Shown here: positions 12,901 to 30,600 of the stretch, piece after piece
Position numbering within the stretch: the stretch's first letter is position 1
Layout of the letters: each line of letters starts with the position of its first letter
NCBI GenBank assembly: GCA_028564705.1
Contig: JAPXFQ010001308.1
Coordinates: forward strand, 682,001 to 746,000
Length of the DNA: 64,000 nucleotides
DNA from: Apricaphanius iberus
Lineage: Eukaryota; Chordata; Actinopteri; Cyprinodontiformes; Aphaniidae
Direction of reading: 5' to 3'
Notes under the pieces: model-generated
Told to the model about the DNA's origin: nothing
The model's database searches: none
What the model saw: only the letters and a program-made list of their open reading frames with translations
Position numbers and translations under genes: made by a program

Positions 12901-15456
12901 TTAGGTGTGTTCCCATGTACTTGTAGCTCTCTCCTGAATTATGTAGCTCACCCCATATGTTATGTTCTCTTGTGTTTCCATGTTGAAGGGTGGCTCAGAA
13001 TAATAGCTATGCTTTACATTTATCTAAAAATTCAGAGCATTGTACAATAAAAATGGATTTTGTTACATTTTGTTTGTATATATGGTTTACGTTGGAACTG
13101 GTAATTTTGTCTGAGTCATTAAAACATTTTTTTAGCTAATCCCCCAGTTTTAAACGGTTTATGAGATTAATTATCTTTATCTCAAAGCCAAAAGCACAAA
13201 TAGGCATGATAAATATATTGATTATATTGATTTTTTAAAAGTTCTATAAATCAGGATATCATTTTTTTGAATACCAAGAACATTGAAAAAAAACAACTCA
13301 CCAATCAGTCTCTTGGGTTTCCATAGTTTAAAGTGATGGCAAAGGCCTTCCATGTTGTTTTATAAGAACATTTTACAACATGTTTTTTTTTTGGACTTTG
13401 AATTCAGATCAACAAGGAGAGATGATTGAAATTAAGGCAACTTTTAAAAAACATTTTCTGTTATTTGTATTTTTTTTTGATAAATGAAAGGGAGAAAAAT
13501 ATGAATAATATCCAAAGTCAAATTTGACATGAAAATAAACGAAAGATTTCATTTTTAATCCATACAAATATTAACCATATACCCAGCCCTAAACCCCGAA
13601 ACAGTTGCATAATATCCAATGACATGTTCAACATTTAAAAGTATATCTTTAAATCATTAATGACCTTCTGATATCTTTAAATAGTATAGTGTGTGACAAA
13701 AATTTGATTTGTTTTATATTGTGATATAAATTATATTAAAAATATTAATGTGATTGATGTTTTTCCCCCATATTGCTCAGCCCTTAGCACAAAAAATATA
13801 TGATTGACAAAATATATTTTTAGTTAGGAATGCACCGATCCGACTTTTTCAGTCCTGATACCGATGCCTTGATTTTGTGTATCTGTCGATACCTGATACC
13901 GATCCGATACTATTCTTGAATTAATAAACTGTATAACTTCTACCTTCTACCTTTCTTGAAGAGACTAAAGGCACCAGACTTTACTAACTAAACATAACTA
14001 AGACAAAATAACAGATGTAAAATATAAAATTAACACAAAAATAAAATTTCAAATGAAATCTTTGTTGTTGTGAATTTATTGCAGATTTTCCAAATTTTGA
14101 GTATCGATTCATGACCGATACCAATACATGTACATTAGACGGCATCAGGGGCCGATACCAGATACTGGTATTGGTGCATCCCTACTTTTGGTGGAGACCG
14201 TTTTTATGTTTCCAGGCAGCATCTCCCTCACTTTAACAATAAAACTCATTACAGGAGGAATTAGGAATGGATAGACGTGTTAGATTGGGATTCTGAAGCC
14301 AGTGATAATCTAATTTCATGTTTCAAGAAAGAACTCTGTTGTCAAAGATAGCAATGTTCCCCTCCACTGAGCTAGGTATATAAGAGATTGTACCCCAGAA
14401 TATTGGAGTGGAAATGAAAGAACAGCCCGCATGTATTCCTGACCCTCAACCCCATTGAAAACAATTTTCAAAATTAACTGAAATTTAAATATATCAACAT
14501 TTAGCCTGCAATTAATCTGTCTGAATTCTGTTTTTAATAGTTCTTAATGTTTTTTTTCAGGTTATAGTTTTTCATTAAAATCTTACACAATAATTGTCTC
14601 AGAGAAACCTTTGAGGTAGCCTGGTTTAGTTTCAAAGTTACTGAATTGATCGGCAACCCTTCGGAGAACCAGTAACTTCTTCATAGAGGATAGCAGTGGT
14701 GCAGAATGATAAATTTTAATAAGATCAGTTTTTTTGCTTTCCTTATTTAAACTCTGGTTTAGTGTAATATGTTGATGAAACTTGTATTTTTAATTAAAAC
14801 CAAATGAGTCACTAATTCAAAGAGAAAGTATTTAATGATGTTTACTTAGACACTGGACACATTTTTTTTAAATGCAGTGTGCATTAAAAAATATCTGTAA
14901 GCAACTGAAAAATGTACTTCATTGAGTTCATTAGAATTGCTAGGGTCCATATTATCCAACATTATAATGTGTCTGATCAAAATCTATCTGGAGGAACAGT
15001 AAGGATTCAGTGATCTCTCAAAGATTATTTTTGTTTCTATGACTTTGGTAATCCTATGGGTGCCTCGAGCAATTTTTCAAAGATGAGGGGCACTGAGTGC
15101 GGGAAGAAACATCAGCTAACAGGAAAACTATGACAGCTCACACAGAAAGCTTATTCATCTCTCAGATCACCTGACAGCAACAACAGATAAAATGAAAACT
15201 AACACAACTATGGGATTACACTTGTTTATACAGATATCAATGCTTAATAGGAGCAAAAATCTGTCACATTAATATGTTTTCTGTTCTGTGTCAAATGTTT
15301 CTACAAGCCATATTTGATAAACCTAACTTTATCTAAGAGACAAAAAACTAAACTGACCTCACAGTGCGGTTCCAGCAGTCTGACAAGGATGCCTTTTTCA
15401 CGTATCGTCAGCAGATCACTCATTACATGAGACTGGAAAACCTGACCAAATGCCAT
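6941..15456 (-). CDS. WASP-family protein lacking a VCA module (334 aa)
   Basis: Nine exons, complement of 15456-15358, 12648-12502, 12232-12146, 8130-8055, 7917-7842, 7757-7699, 7571-7425, 7331-7132 and 7054-6941, join with matching phases into 334 codons plus stop. Residues about 13-137 are a WH1/EVH1 domain: LLWDQELY, then AYFHTF and HQVGLNFANE, mirror WASP LLWEQELY, FHTFAGD and CQVGLNFADE. Residues about 162-230 resemble the GTPase-binding domain: DLDAGMKRLLMEASVSEEDL, then GGLKAVQRELRKK. The CRIB motif ahead of it is degenerate, with SFHFTGF where FxHxxHVG is expected. Residues 231-297 are a short Pro/Ser-rich linker (KGPLPPVPS). The end (298-334) has one helix-like stretch, NALREVLRQKQM, faintly like the WASP central region, then stops; no WH2 and no acidic tail. 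WASP is usually about 500 aa. I chose the first ATG; an in-frame stop lies 57 nt upstream at 15514-15516. By family it would act on actin signalling in the cytoplasm, but Arp2/3 activation is doubtful. Confidence 0.85.
9380..9812 (+). promoter_or_regulatory. Promoter-like block inside a WASP-like intron, plus-strand oriented
   Basis: Within 40 bp there is an inverted CCAAT box (CTATTGGTC, about 9390-9398) and a perfect palindromic cAMP-response element, TGACGTCA, at 9411-9418. About 40 bp further on is a GGCGGCCATCTC block resembling a YY1 site. About 360 bp downstream AAAGTAAGAG could serve as a splice donor. A 161-codon open frame (9331-9816) overlaps the block but resembles nothing. This could be the start of an antisense noncoding transcript or an unannotated 5' exon. 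Confidence 0.25.
11121..11892. mobile_element. Non-autonomous DNA transposon (MITE-like) with terminal inverted repeats
   Basis: The left end reads TTCAGACCAAGGACTTTG and the right end, reverse-complemented, reads TTCAGACCAAGGGCTTTG, both followed by TCAGC. That is an inverted repeat of about 30 bp with few mismatches. The interior, about 700 bp, has no transposase frame. It lies in the large intron of the WASP-like gene between the exons at 8130 and 12146. Related copies occur at 1116-1272 and 38764-39140. I cannot assign the superfamily or a target-site duplication with confidence. Confidence 0.75.
13825..14184. mobile_element. hAT-like MITE
   Basis: The ends are inverted copies: left TAGGAATGCACCGAT, right (reverse complement) TAGGGATGCACCAAT. 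The flanks form an imperfect 8-bp duplication, TTTTTAGT on the left and CTTTTGGT on the right, the size hAT elements make. The interior is rich in GATACCGAT-type runs, as in the common teleost repeat of this kind, and encodes nothing. It sits in the intron between the first two exons of the WASP-like gene. Confidence 0.7.
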
Positions 15457-15519
15457 CCCTTTCACTTGGTCCTCGACTAAGTTCAACTGGCTCAAGCTTA
15501 TCTTTACATCCTTCTAAAT

Positions 15520-16192
15520 GTGTCCATTGAGTCCTTTATGACTTTCATACCTGGTCTGAATGTATGCATTTCCTGTGTAACGAGAATTTATGCAAATGTA
15601 TGGACTTTGTGTAAGCGGACCACATTTTTGAATAAGCAAATCTGTTTACATGTTCTGATCATCACCTCAGAGCCAACAGCACAGAGTCCCAGTTATTACT
15701 GATTTAGTTCAAAGGCCACATGTTTTTGTAACCAATGTTTCAAATTAGGGTTGCATTTCCACTTAGAAAATCTAATCTGAACTATGAGCAAGTATATAAA
15801 GTGTAATTTCCATGCAAACAATTGTTGCCCTGCTTTGAAATCCAAGAAATTAGAGCAGAATTAGAGGATTCAAACATGAATGAAGTTTAACCATTGCTTG
15901 ATATTCTTTCTGCATTGCTTTGAAATTCCTGTTTGGATTCAAACCATTTCATTTTATCTGTGAATGTATGTTTGTCCTGCTGGAAGATAAGCCAAGTGTT
16001 CACAGCCTCTAGTAGATTTTCTTTGAGTATTGGCATATATTTAACTCCACCTTAATTTTACCTCAAGTCAAACCAGCGTCTTTGTCCTTGCTGAAGAACA
16101 GCTTTCCCACAACACAATGCTGCTCCCATCATCTAGATAGAAACAAGCATAGGAGATCCATTTATTGAGGATCTTGACTGTAAATTCTTCAA

Positions 16193-16225
<33 letters not shown>

Positions 16226-17108
16226 ATGTCTGTCTGTCTGTCCTTCCATTCATCTGTTCTTGCATCTGTCCATCCATACTATTTTCCTCATCTGGGGTCA
16301 TAGAGGTAACAAATCCAGGAAGGGAAGGCCAGAAATCCGTCTCCCAAGCAACACTTTCCAGCTCATTCCAGGAGATTCCAAGGCACTTCCAAACCAAAAT
16401 GGATACATATCATCTCCAGTGAATCCTGGGTTCATCCTGTGGTCTCTTCCCAACAAAATGTACCCAAACCTCCAAAATGATACTACTTCGCAAAAATGTA
16501 TTAATAGAATAGAATGATCGTTTTCCAAATCAATGCAGCAAAATAGTGTTTTAGTGTGAGCAGATGCTAGTACAGCTTAGTCACAAACCGGGATGCAGAA
16601 GTGATGCCTAATATAAAAAATATTGAGTATATACATAAACATCTTGCTACATATGCTGTGCTTAAAACAGCCTTATAATCAACCAAGACTGTTTTTCTAT
16701 ATTTATAGAGTGTTGTACACATCCATAGCTAAGATCACTACACCCTATAGTTTAGTCTGTTTTGCTTCTAAATTAGCCAACATGTTTCTAAAAAAGTGTG
16801 AACAGTATCATTTTTATGACTATATGTAAAACAGATGTCTTTGCACCTCTGCAAAAGGGTTTTGTGACTGAGGAAATGTAAAACAAGAGATTAAGAAGCA
16901 AATTAAAACCTTCCTCTATTATGGTAATCATAAGAGATGAAGAGTCCCAAAACATGCATTCTCTTTGAATTATTATGTCTCATTAATATAATTTATCTGT
17001 TTAACTTCAATGTGTACATTCTTTTCTCTTCTGTAAAGCAGTAAATAACTTCCTGTGATCCTTAGAATTATGTTTGGTGTAAAAAGCGACACCAAAATGC
17101 GTTAAACA
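15520..17108. other. Spacer between the WASP-like gene and mapkapk3
   Basis: It would contain the 5' flank of the WASP-like gene on its left and the 3' flank of mapkapk3 on its right. The only clear structure is the (CTGT)n microsatellite. No exon-like frame was found. Confidence 0.5.
16193..16243. repeat. (CTGT)n microsatellite
   Basis: About twelve tandem CTGT units with one interruption (TATG). Open frames across it on both strands are artefacts of the repeat. Confidence 0.95.
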
Positions 17109-17111
17109 AAA

Positions 17112-17117
17112 TTTATT
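17112..17117 (-). terminator. Candidate poly(A) signal of mapkapk3
   Basis: AATAAA on the minus strand, about 140 nt downstream of the mapkapk3 stop codon, giving a short 3' UTR. Confidence 0.5.
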
Positions 17118-17254
17118 TCTGTGCCTCGGAGCTGAGGTTGTTAAAATATAGATGTGATAATTTTTTTTCTACTAACGAGTAATGAAACACAAAGAACAAA
17201 CACAAAAGGTATATGATATGTGAAGAGGGCATTTCTTGCAGATTTGTTTTTACA

Positions 17255-22643
<5,389 letters not shown>

Positions 22644-22649
22644 TTAAAA

Positions 22650-24420
22650 CCGAACAGACAGAAGCTCACTGATCTTTCCAACAGCAGCAATCCAGCTTCA
22701 TTGTGAACCCACAAAAAGAGTTAGGAATTTGCAGACTCTTTAGATTGTCAAAGCAAAAAGAGGCATATATGAAAATAAAGAAAAAGGGGCGGAGGTCTAA
22801 CTCGAACCGTTATGTTCGCAAAAAGTGAAGCTATAATTACTTAAAACTTAATCCGTGATGTTAAAAATTAGGGGGGAAATGAAGAGACGACAATAAAAAT
22901 CAGTTTCCACCCTTCTGCGGTCCTCGACATAGATCTCTTCTTCTTTCTGAGGAAATATCAACCTCTGTAACCCTTTACGTCAGCGCGGAAAGCTCAAGTT
23001 CGCTCACCATTCACAGATTTCTTAAAGGGACATGCACGCGTAAAGACGCACGACAGGGAAAGAGCTGAAAATTGTGCTGGTAATCATCATACCTCAAGGG
23101 GTCTGAAACAGAAATTTGATCCCTGGAAGCAGCCAGCGAATAAAGGAGAGTACTCAATGGCAGGCTGTTGTTAGATATATTAATTTCAAACCTGCTAAGG
23201 AGAGGCGTCGTTCAGATCCCAAAATAATGAGGGCTTTTAAGTCACTTTATGTAATAATCTGGAAAGGCACCAGTTCTCAAACTGTACGCTGGAGTTTGAT
23301 TTTTAATTTTTTGTTTAAAGTGCAATCCTTTTTTTTTATTTTTTATTTTTATAAGAGCCTTAAAAACTAAGTTTGCTAAAAAAAATAAAACAAAAATCAC
23401 TTAGTTTCAGAAATTCTCACTATTTACATAAATAATGCCATAAACATTTCAGGCGATCTTCATAAGTGGATCTGAGTGAATTCTTTGCATCCCAATTCTG
23501 TGGAGGAAGCATCTTCTAATAATCTCCCAATAACTGCATGGTGACAAAGCTGGGACATTTGACAGTAATCACCTGTTGCCTATGTGTGTAATCATATGCT
23601 GCAGTCCTTTGTGTACAATAATAACCTATTTATTCTAAGGTTAATAGGTAGACAGATTTTGCTCAGTGGAGTTATTGTATAAAAGACAGAAGAAAGGCAA
23701 ACAAAATGGTTTTTAAGTAAATATATGTACTTTTGAAAACTAGCGCTGATGGATGGAGTGGAAAAAGTATTAATATAATTTTATTTTTTATCTAATAAAG
23801 GTTTCTTGAGAATCTAGTTCAATTATTTCATCATCATTTGACTCTCCATCTTACTGTAATTCTTGTTGGAGATGTGAAATTGAAGAGAAATGTGGGAATA
23901 TATGGCCTTTGGTTTCCCCTTTCCATCTTGTTAAGACAAGAACATCAGGTGTTGCTCTTGAATGCCACAACTATAGAACCATGTCTCTTATTTCTCTCTT
24001 TGGGTTCCTGTCAAAATATTTTTCAAAAATGTGATGGAAAAAAAAAACTTTATCTTAACTCATTCATTTTACTGTTACTACTGTTAGTTGTTTCTACTTT
24101 AAACAGATGAAAAATAGCTTTTAAATGTATGGCTCATCACAAGTTAATGACATTTAGATTTATGAAATAATGATGCAACTCAAATAATTTAAAATTTAAA
24201 CAACCACTTTATTGATTTACAGCACAAGAAACAGATTAAAGTAATCAAATATGATTGAAGTATTCAACTGTTTTGAGTCTTTCCCCTCTAAAAATCTAAA
24301 AGCTAGACCATTTTTCTTGTAGTTGACACCATCCATCCATCCATCCATCTATCCATCCATCCACGGTCCATCCATCTAGAGCAGGAATCCATGCAATCTA
24401 TGTGGGTCAGCTGCTTTGTT
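22650..24420. other. mapkapk3 5' flank and spacer to uroc1
   Basis: About 22650-23050 is the presumed mapkapk3 promoter, somewhat richer in CpG, with TTACGTCA spanning the line near 22975-22982 and a GCGCGG block after it. The remainder, to the uroc1 poly(A) signal, is AT-rich with a (CCAT)n tract at about 24331-24362 and no recognisable exon. Confidence 0.5.
24331..24376. repeat. (CCAT)n tract
   Basis: Tandem CCAT units with a few interruptions, downstream of the uroc1 3' end. Such tracts commonly mark the tails of teleost L2-like repeats, but no LINE body is visible next to it. Confidence 0.8.
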
Positions 24421-24421
24421 T

Positions 24422-24427
24422 GTTTAT
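24422..24427 (-). terminator. Candidate poly(A) signal of uroc1
   Basis: AATAAA on the minus strand about 190 nt beyond the uroc1 stop codon. Confidence 0.45.
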
Positions 24428-24614
24428 TATACACCTAAATCTTTAAACAGACAGATTATAACTTTAAAGAATATTTTTAGAACTTGAAGTTGACTTTGTA
24501 GGTGATCCCTCTTCATCTGCAGTGTATAATTTAAGGTGGTTAAAAAGGTCTCATTTAGATAAATACACTCTGCTCTTTGGAACTAAATAGGTCAGACCAT
24601 TACCAGACTGTTAT

Positions 24615-27600
24615 TTATCCTTGTAAGGCTCGGTCGAGCACGCGCTCATCCTGCACTGGAAAGGGCATGGTGACACGGAGCTTCCTGTTCTCCTCCATGG
24701 TGCGCTGGATCGTCTCATAGGCGTTTGTGTTTCCAGACCAGCAGCGACGAGCCACCTGCGACAAGCAGAAACACCAAAAATTACAGTCAACGCGATGAAT
24801 GGGCCAACGGTGATGCAACAAGCTGCTGTCCCGTCTGTACCCTCACCCCGTTGGAGACGTCCCAGTTGAGCATCAGCCTGGCGCGCTGTGTCGCCTCGCC
24901 TGAGCCATCCAGCAGCAAACCAAATCCTCCGTTTATTACCTCTCCCCTGATGGTGAGATACAGACATAAACACACAGTGATTCACACCAAAACAGCCAGA
25001 TTACTGTTTACTGCAGCACCCGTCACCCTTACCAGCCAACACCGCCACCATTATGCAGAGCGACCCAGGTGGCACCTCTGAATGCATCACCAACAAAGTT
25101 CTGGACGGCCATATCTGTGAAAGAGACACATTCTTAGATCAAAAATGATTACATTATTTTACTTTCTACCCAGAAAGTAACTAACCCTAACCCTAGAGGA
25201 TAGCGTTTTTTTTATAACTTATCAGCTTTATTTACCTGAAGTTATAACTATATCCACACGACTGACAAACCAATAAAGTTTTTCCTTCTACAGAGCCTTG
25301 CAAGAGAATCATTGCTGTAATTGCATAGATGCAATTATTAAATTTTTTTACATTTTGCCATGTCCTAACCCCGAACTTTAATGCATTTTTTGAGATTGTA
25401 TATGATAGACTGACACAAAGTTGTACATAATTGTGATGAAAGGAAAACTATGCATGGGTTTCAAATGGTATCCATACTTCTGCTAGGTGCTTTGGTATCA
25501 GAAAGCTCATTGAAGAAATCTCACATTTGCATTTCAAATCACAGATTCAACAGCTCCGCAGTGCACAAAATGCAGACCTGCACAGAACGCAGAGCCATCG
25601 TACACATTAGAGGTCTCTCTGAAGGGGCTGTCTGTGCCGCTGACGTCATGGTGGTCTCTGCTGATGACCACTGGTGCCTGAAGAAAAAGAACAGCAAAAG
25701 ACACAGCTAAGATTCAAACATCAAATCATAATCATTAAGACTGCAGCTGAGTTTATTCTCTTACTGAGACTCTTCCATCAGCAACGGCCTGGTTTATGGC
25801 TAAAGCAATGCACATTCTTCCTTTCTGGTCAGAGTAGAGAATCCTAGCTTGAGATCCAACAACCTAAACAATAAACATGTAAAGATTAAAAAATAACCAG
25901 TTTTTCTGTCTGCATGTGATCTGCTCTTAGAGATCTCCTTCAGCCGACCATTTTGTGTTTCCCAGCCTCTCTGATCCAGCGGATGTTGTCTCTGTACTGC
26001 TGCCTTACACGTTCTGACACATTGGCAGCGATTTCCTCTAGAACCTTAGCAGCGATGTCATCGGTTATGGCAAGGTCTTCAGGATCACCTGACGTGCAAA
26101 CCCAACGAAACGGCCCAAAACCCAAAGAAAAAATGTCCCTGCAGCAAGAAAATGTTACGTTATCATCTGGCCAACATGATATAAGATTGATGGTTAATTA
26201 AGCAGTTCTATTGCTGCTGGACCAACAGACCACTAGATGCAAAGACAAGGCCTCACCCCATGATATGTTGGACATAAGATGGATATCGAAACTCAGTTGC
26301 TCCGCCACCAACTTTGGAGACCTCTGCACCTATTAATGCCAAAAACATCCTCTGTTTATTGTTCAAATCTTCACTGAATGATTCTGCTACTCTGTCTTCT
26401 TTTACTTAAAAAAATTAACCTGCTCGTTGGGCCTCCAGGAGGAATGCATTGCCGTAATCCCAGAAGAACATGCCTGCATCCGACAACTTGTTGATCACCT
26501 TTATGTGTCTCCTGAGGCTGTAATGACATAGATGATGTGGTAGTAAACGACAAAATCACCAGTTAAAGGCTGAGCACAGTTCAGCTCTAAAATGGATCCA
26601 ACCTCTCTTGGATAACACTCCGGAAACGCCCAGGATCTGTGGACATGAGCTCGTTGGCCTGGCGGAAGCTGAGCGGGACCGGGTAGTAGCCCCCATTGTA
26701 GGGGTTGTGCAGCGACGTCTGGTCTGAACCCAGATCCACCAGAAGCTCTCCTGTTCTCTCAAACTCCAGCAGCAGCCTCTCCCTGATTACAAAGGTAAAC
26801 GTTGGACTGACCCTTGCAGCATGTATGATGAAGAATTTATTCTAATACAGACTCAGACAGACCATGTCAAGTAAAGGTTTTCACGACTCACTCACAGCTC
26901 ACTCACCACAAGTCTACAACATTTCCATGGAATCCCAGACTGAGGGGTGTTTTAGAGCTCCTGGCTTCTCTGTAAGAAATTACCAATCATGTGTTGGGAC
27001 TTGTTTTCATCTTTACAACTATTTACAAAATGCAGATGCTTTCTCATTGCCATTTTTTGAATCTAGCTCATCCTCTCAAGAGAATCTTGAGAACCCAGAC
27101 TCACTGTTACCCCAACAGCTTAGTCATGTAACAACGATCTTATTATTTGTAGGAATTAAATTATTAGGATGTGTTCTTCTGTGTTACCTAATGCGTTTGA
27201 TGCATTGCTCCAAGCTACTGGTCACCTCCATAACCCAACCTTGCTCATGTCTCTTCCTCAGAGGAGCTTCATCCACCTTCATTCAAATCACAAATATTTC
27301 CCACCATTTTGGCTGTCGATCAGAAGTGAATTTGAATGAGGCAAAAAAAAAAAAAAAAAGACAGGAAACTTCCTGACCTCAGCAATCACACCAACACAGC
27401 CTGCAATGACAGCAGCTTTGGCCTGGGCGCCGCTCATTCCCCCGAGGCCTGACGTCACGAAGACGCGTCCCCTCAAGTCATCCGTGCCCAGGTACCTTCG
27501 GCCTGCATTTAGTACCGTCAGCTACACACAGAAAGTAGATAACAGCTATCCTTGACATTATTATACAGGGGCTACGATATTGTTGTACAGCATGCTATGA

Positions 27601-30600
27601 TGTGGAAGAAAGGATGCGAGGATCTGCTTGTCATTTTTACAAACCAAAGTGCCATGAACAATCCCCTGAGGTCCAATGTAACAGTAACTGCCTGCTGTCA
27701 TTTGGCCGTACCTGTATGCATAGAAAAAAAACATAATGGAAAACATACAGCTGTAATACAAGATAAATAGCTTGTGGCTCAGAAGTTTGCAGACACCAAT
27801 TGGGAAGAATGTCAAATAAATTGGGGATTCATTTGAACTATTCTTTTTTTTCAGGTAGGATAGTAATTCAGCAAACGTGTTTCCACATAAAACTTCTGAC
27901 TGCTCTTCTTTTGATGACCTTTTTCAGATTGGATGGTGGTCTGACATGGACCTGCCCTTCAGTAATAATCCATTACATTTCACAATGGTAGAGGTCTGGC
28001 GCTCTCCAGAATTTCAATATCTGCCTGTTTTATCAACTCTAAAACCTGTTTCGATCAACAGCTTGTTTCAGCAATCTAGCTTTTGATAGAAGGTAATGTT
28101 GATCAACTTGGAGGTATCTTCCTTTTCTAGTATTGCCTCCTTCTGCTTTGTGAAATTCCCCTGCTCTACTGAAAGTAAATCAGCCCCACAGCGCTCTACT
28201 CTCACCACCCTGTTGGAGAGTTGGTACAGTGTTCTTTGGTTTAAAAGCCTCACCTTGACTCACCTGAACATACTTCTAGTAATTTTTGCTAATTATCTTG
28301 AAACTTTAGTCTAGCTGGTATTTACTTTGTTGATTTCAGGTTCTGCAAATTGCAGGTTGAAACTGATTTCAGAACCAGCAACAAATTTAATAAAAACCTG
28401 ACTACTCATCAAGAGCAGAATAAATATTGTTGCAGCAGGTTAAAACTATATAGCTCTAGGTTACTATAATGTGAGGTATACATGTCATAGTGACTGTATT
28501 AATTTGTTAGTAAGGGACTTGAAATTAACTCAAAAATGATTTTCTTGAGTTCAGCATGAACTGTAGTGAGATTATCTTATTGTCTACGAAGCTTGTTTGC
28601 TATTGTAAAGGTGGTCTAGTCTACATAATTCAGCTACATTTGACTGTAGCTGGCTGGTTTATTTTACAGCACAAAAACTGAGACATTTAGATTGAAATTA
28701 TCAACCTTGACATATATACCAAGCTTTATGATATGATATTTTTGAAATTATTTAAACGAGTGAAAATGAAATACACTTAAACCTGTAGGTTAGTCACAGT
28801 CCTCAATGTTACATGTAAATATTATAATTATTATCTGTTCCCTTAAGAAACGTTTTAATATGTACTTTAGACAGCTAAAGATCCAGAGAAGAAGTTCAGT
28901 CATGTCTAAGAATGTTTTCAAACACTCAGCATGGAACAAGAAAGAAGACAGTGCACAGCTCTTTGCAAAGGAACAATCTATGGTTGGACAACTCTGGTAC
29001 AAGGTCCTGTTTTGACTGTACACATTTTTTTTCTTTCCTGGAATCGACCTTCAACTTGTACAACTTATTTAAGGATGTCAGGATTAAACTTCACTCATAA
29101 AAAGGGCAATACATGACAGAGATGAAGCTGGGTTATGGAAATAGTCAGGAAGACAAAATTATATTTACTATGACAGAAAATGCACCCCCTTACACAGCTT
29201 TGAATACCCTTTAAATAAAACAAGTTCTGCCACTGGTGACACTGGTGTTTGATCATTATGCAGCTTTTGAAGATTATATATACGCTTTAACCAGTTTTCT
29301 TTAGTCTGATAGTGACAGTTAAGAAAACTTAACTTGATTACAAAATTAACACATTTCAGTGTTCTGGCAGTAAAAAGATCCTAAAACAACATGTCATATC
29401 TAGTTTTTGGATTAATTAAACAGCCTAGCATTATCTTTAATGTGGTCCTGTCATGCCCCAGTAGTTTATGTTTCAAACAAGCTGACTGATTTAAATGTGC
29501 TCAAACATTTCTGAAAAAGAAGAGTGTTAAAATATTAAGGTGGAATTGTGCAAGAAGTTTGTTAATAGCTGCAAACGCGCATGACTGTGGTGCAATCTGC
29601 GACAATACATTTATTTAAATAATACTGGGGGTTATGTATACATTTGAGCCTTTATTCATAATGTGGATTTTGTGTGAAAGAGAAAAATCTATTATATGTA
29701 TATTTCAATAATTGCAGTTATGAGTTGTACTATCATTCCACCCTTGAAAAGTATCGACAAAATGCATTATTGCAGGTCCTTCATTAACAAGGCATTGATA
29801 CCCATGGTAAGTGTATGCAAACTTCTGACAAATTCTCTTTCTTGATTTATCATCACAGACGGTCCAGTAGCTTAGAAAAACGTACATTGTGACACCCAGA
29901 GCAAACATCCTCTCATATTCTTCTCTGGAGGAATAATTTGGAATAACCTGAGGAAACACCCGGGACAAATCAAATGTGAGTCTGTTGTTAGGGTCTCTTA
30001 CTGACACATAATGTGCGTTCTGCTGCTTACCATGCCGTTAGTGATGATGGCCCGAGGCGAGGAAGGCAGGCTGGGGAACAAACCCATGGGGTGTCCGCTG
30101 TACATGACCAACGTTTGCTCCTCAGTCATCTCACTCAGGTAGTGCATCACAAGGCGAAACTGAACTCAAATACGAACATGTGACTTTGAGCCATTTAAGA
30201 CCATATCGGAGATAAAATATAATTTACTCAGGACTCACCTGTGCCCAGTTACTAAACACCTGTCCGTTGCCTCCGTAGGTGACAAGCTCCTGGGGAAACT
30301 GCAGGAGGAAGAAAGGTTTGTTTCCTTCGTGTCATGGTTTCTCAAGTAAATATACTATTCCATAACTTTCAGAAGTATCTCTGCACCAACACCTGTCACA
30401 TGCCTGAACTCCTTTCTCAGCAGGTCTTTTAACCCTGCAGAGGCCTGGCAACAACCCATTGTATTATTCAATGGTACTGGAGATGGTTTGCATCTAAAAG
30501 TTGCAGGATACTAGCTCTTGAGGACTTAATTTTGTCACCCTGTTTAGGATATTAATTTAGACAAGGTTAGATGAACTCTGCACAAAAAGCTCACCTGAGC

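Noticed and set aside
16068..16422. Open frames on both strands over 16.1-16.4 kb
   Set aside because: They are created by the (CTGT)n microsatellite.
25180..25196. CTAACCCTAACCCTAG, telomere-like
   Set aside because: Only two units; too short to call an interstitial telomere.
26505..26517. Alternative acceptor CCTCAG six bases inside a uroc1 exon
   Set aside because: Using it would drop the Leu-Arg conserved in the family (QESLRRH). The acceptor TTACAG just upstream restores them.
26864..27376. 170-codon plus-strand open frame
   Set aside because: It runs antisense to two uroc1 exons (26907-26969 and 27188-27276) and ends in a poly-lysine stretch coded by an A run. It resembles no protein.
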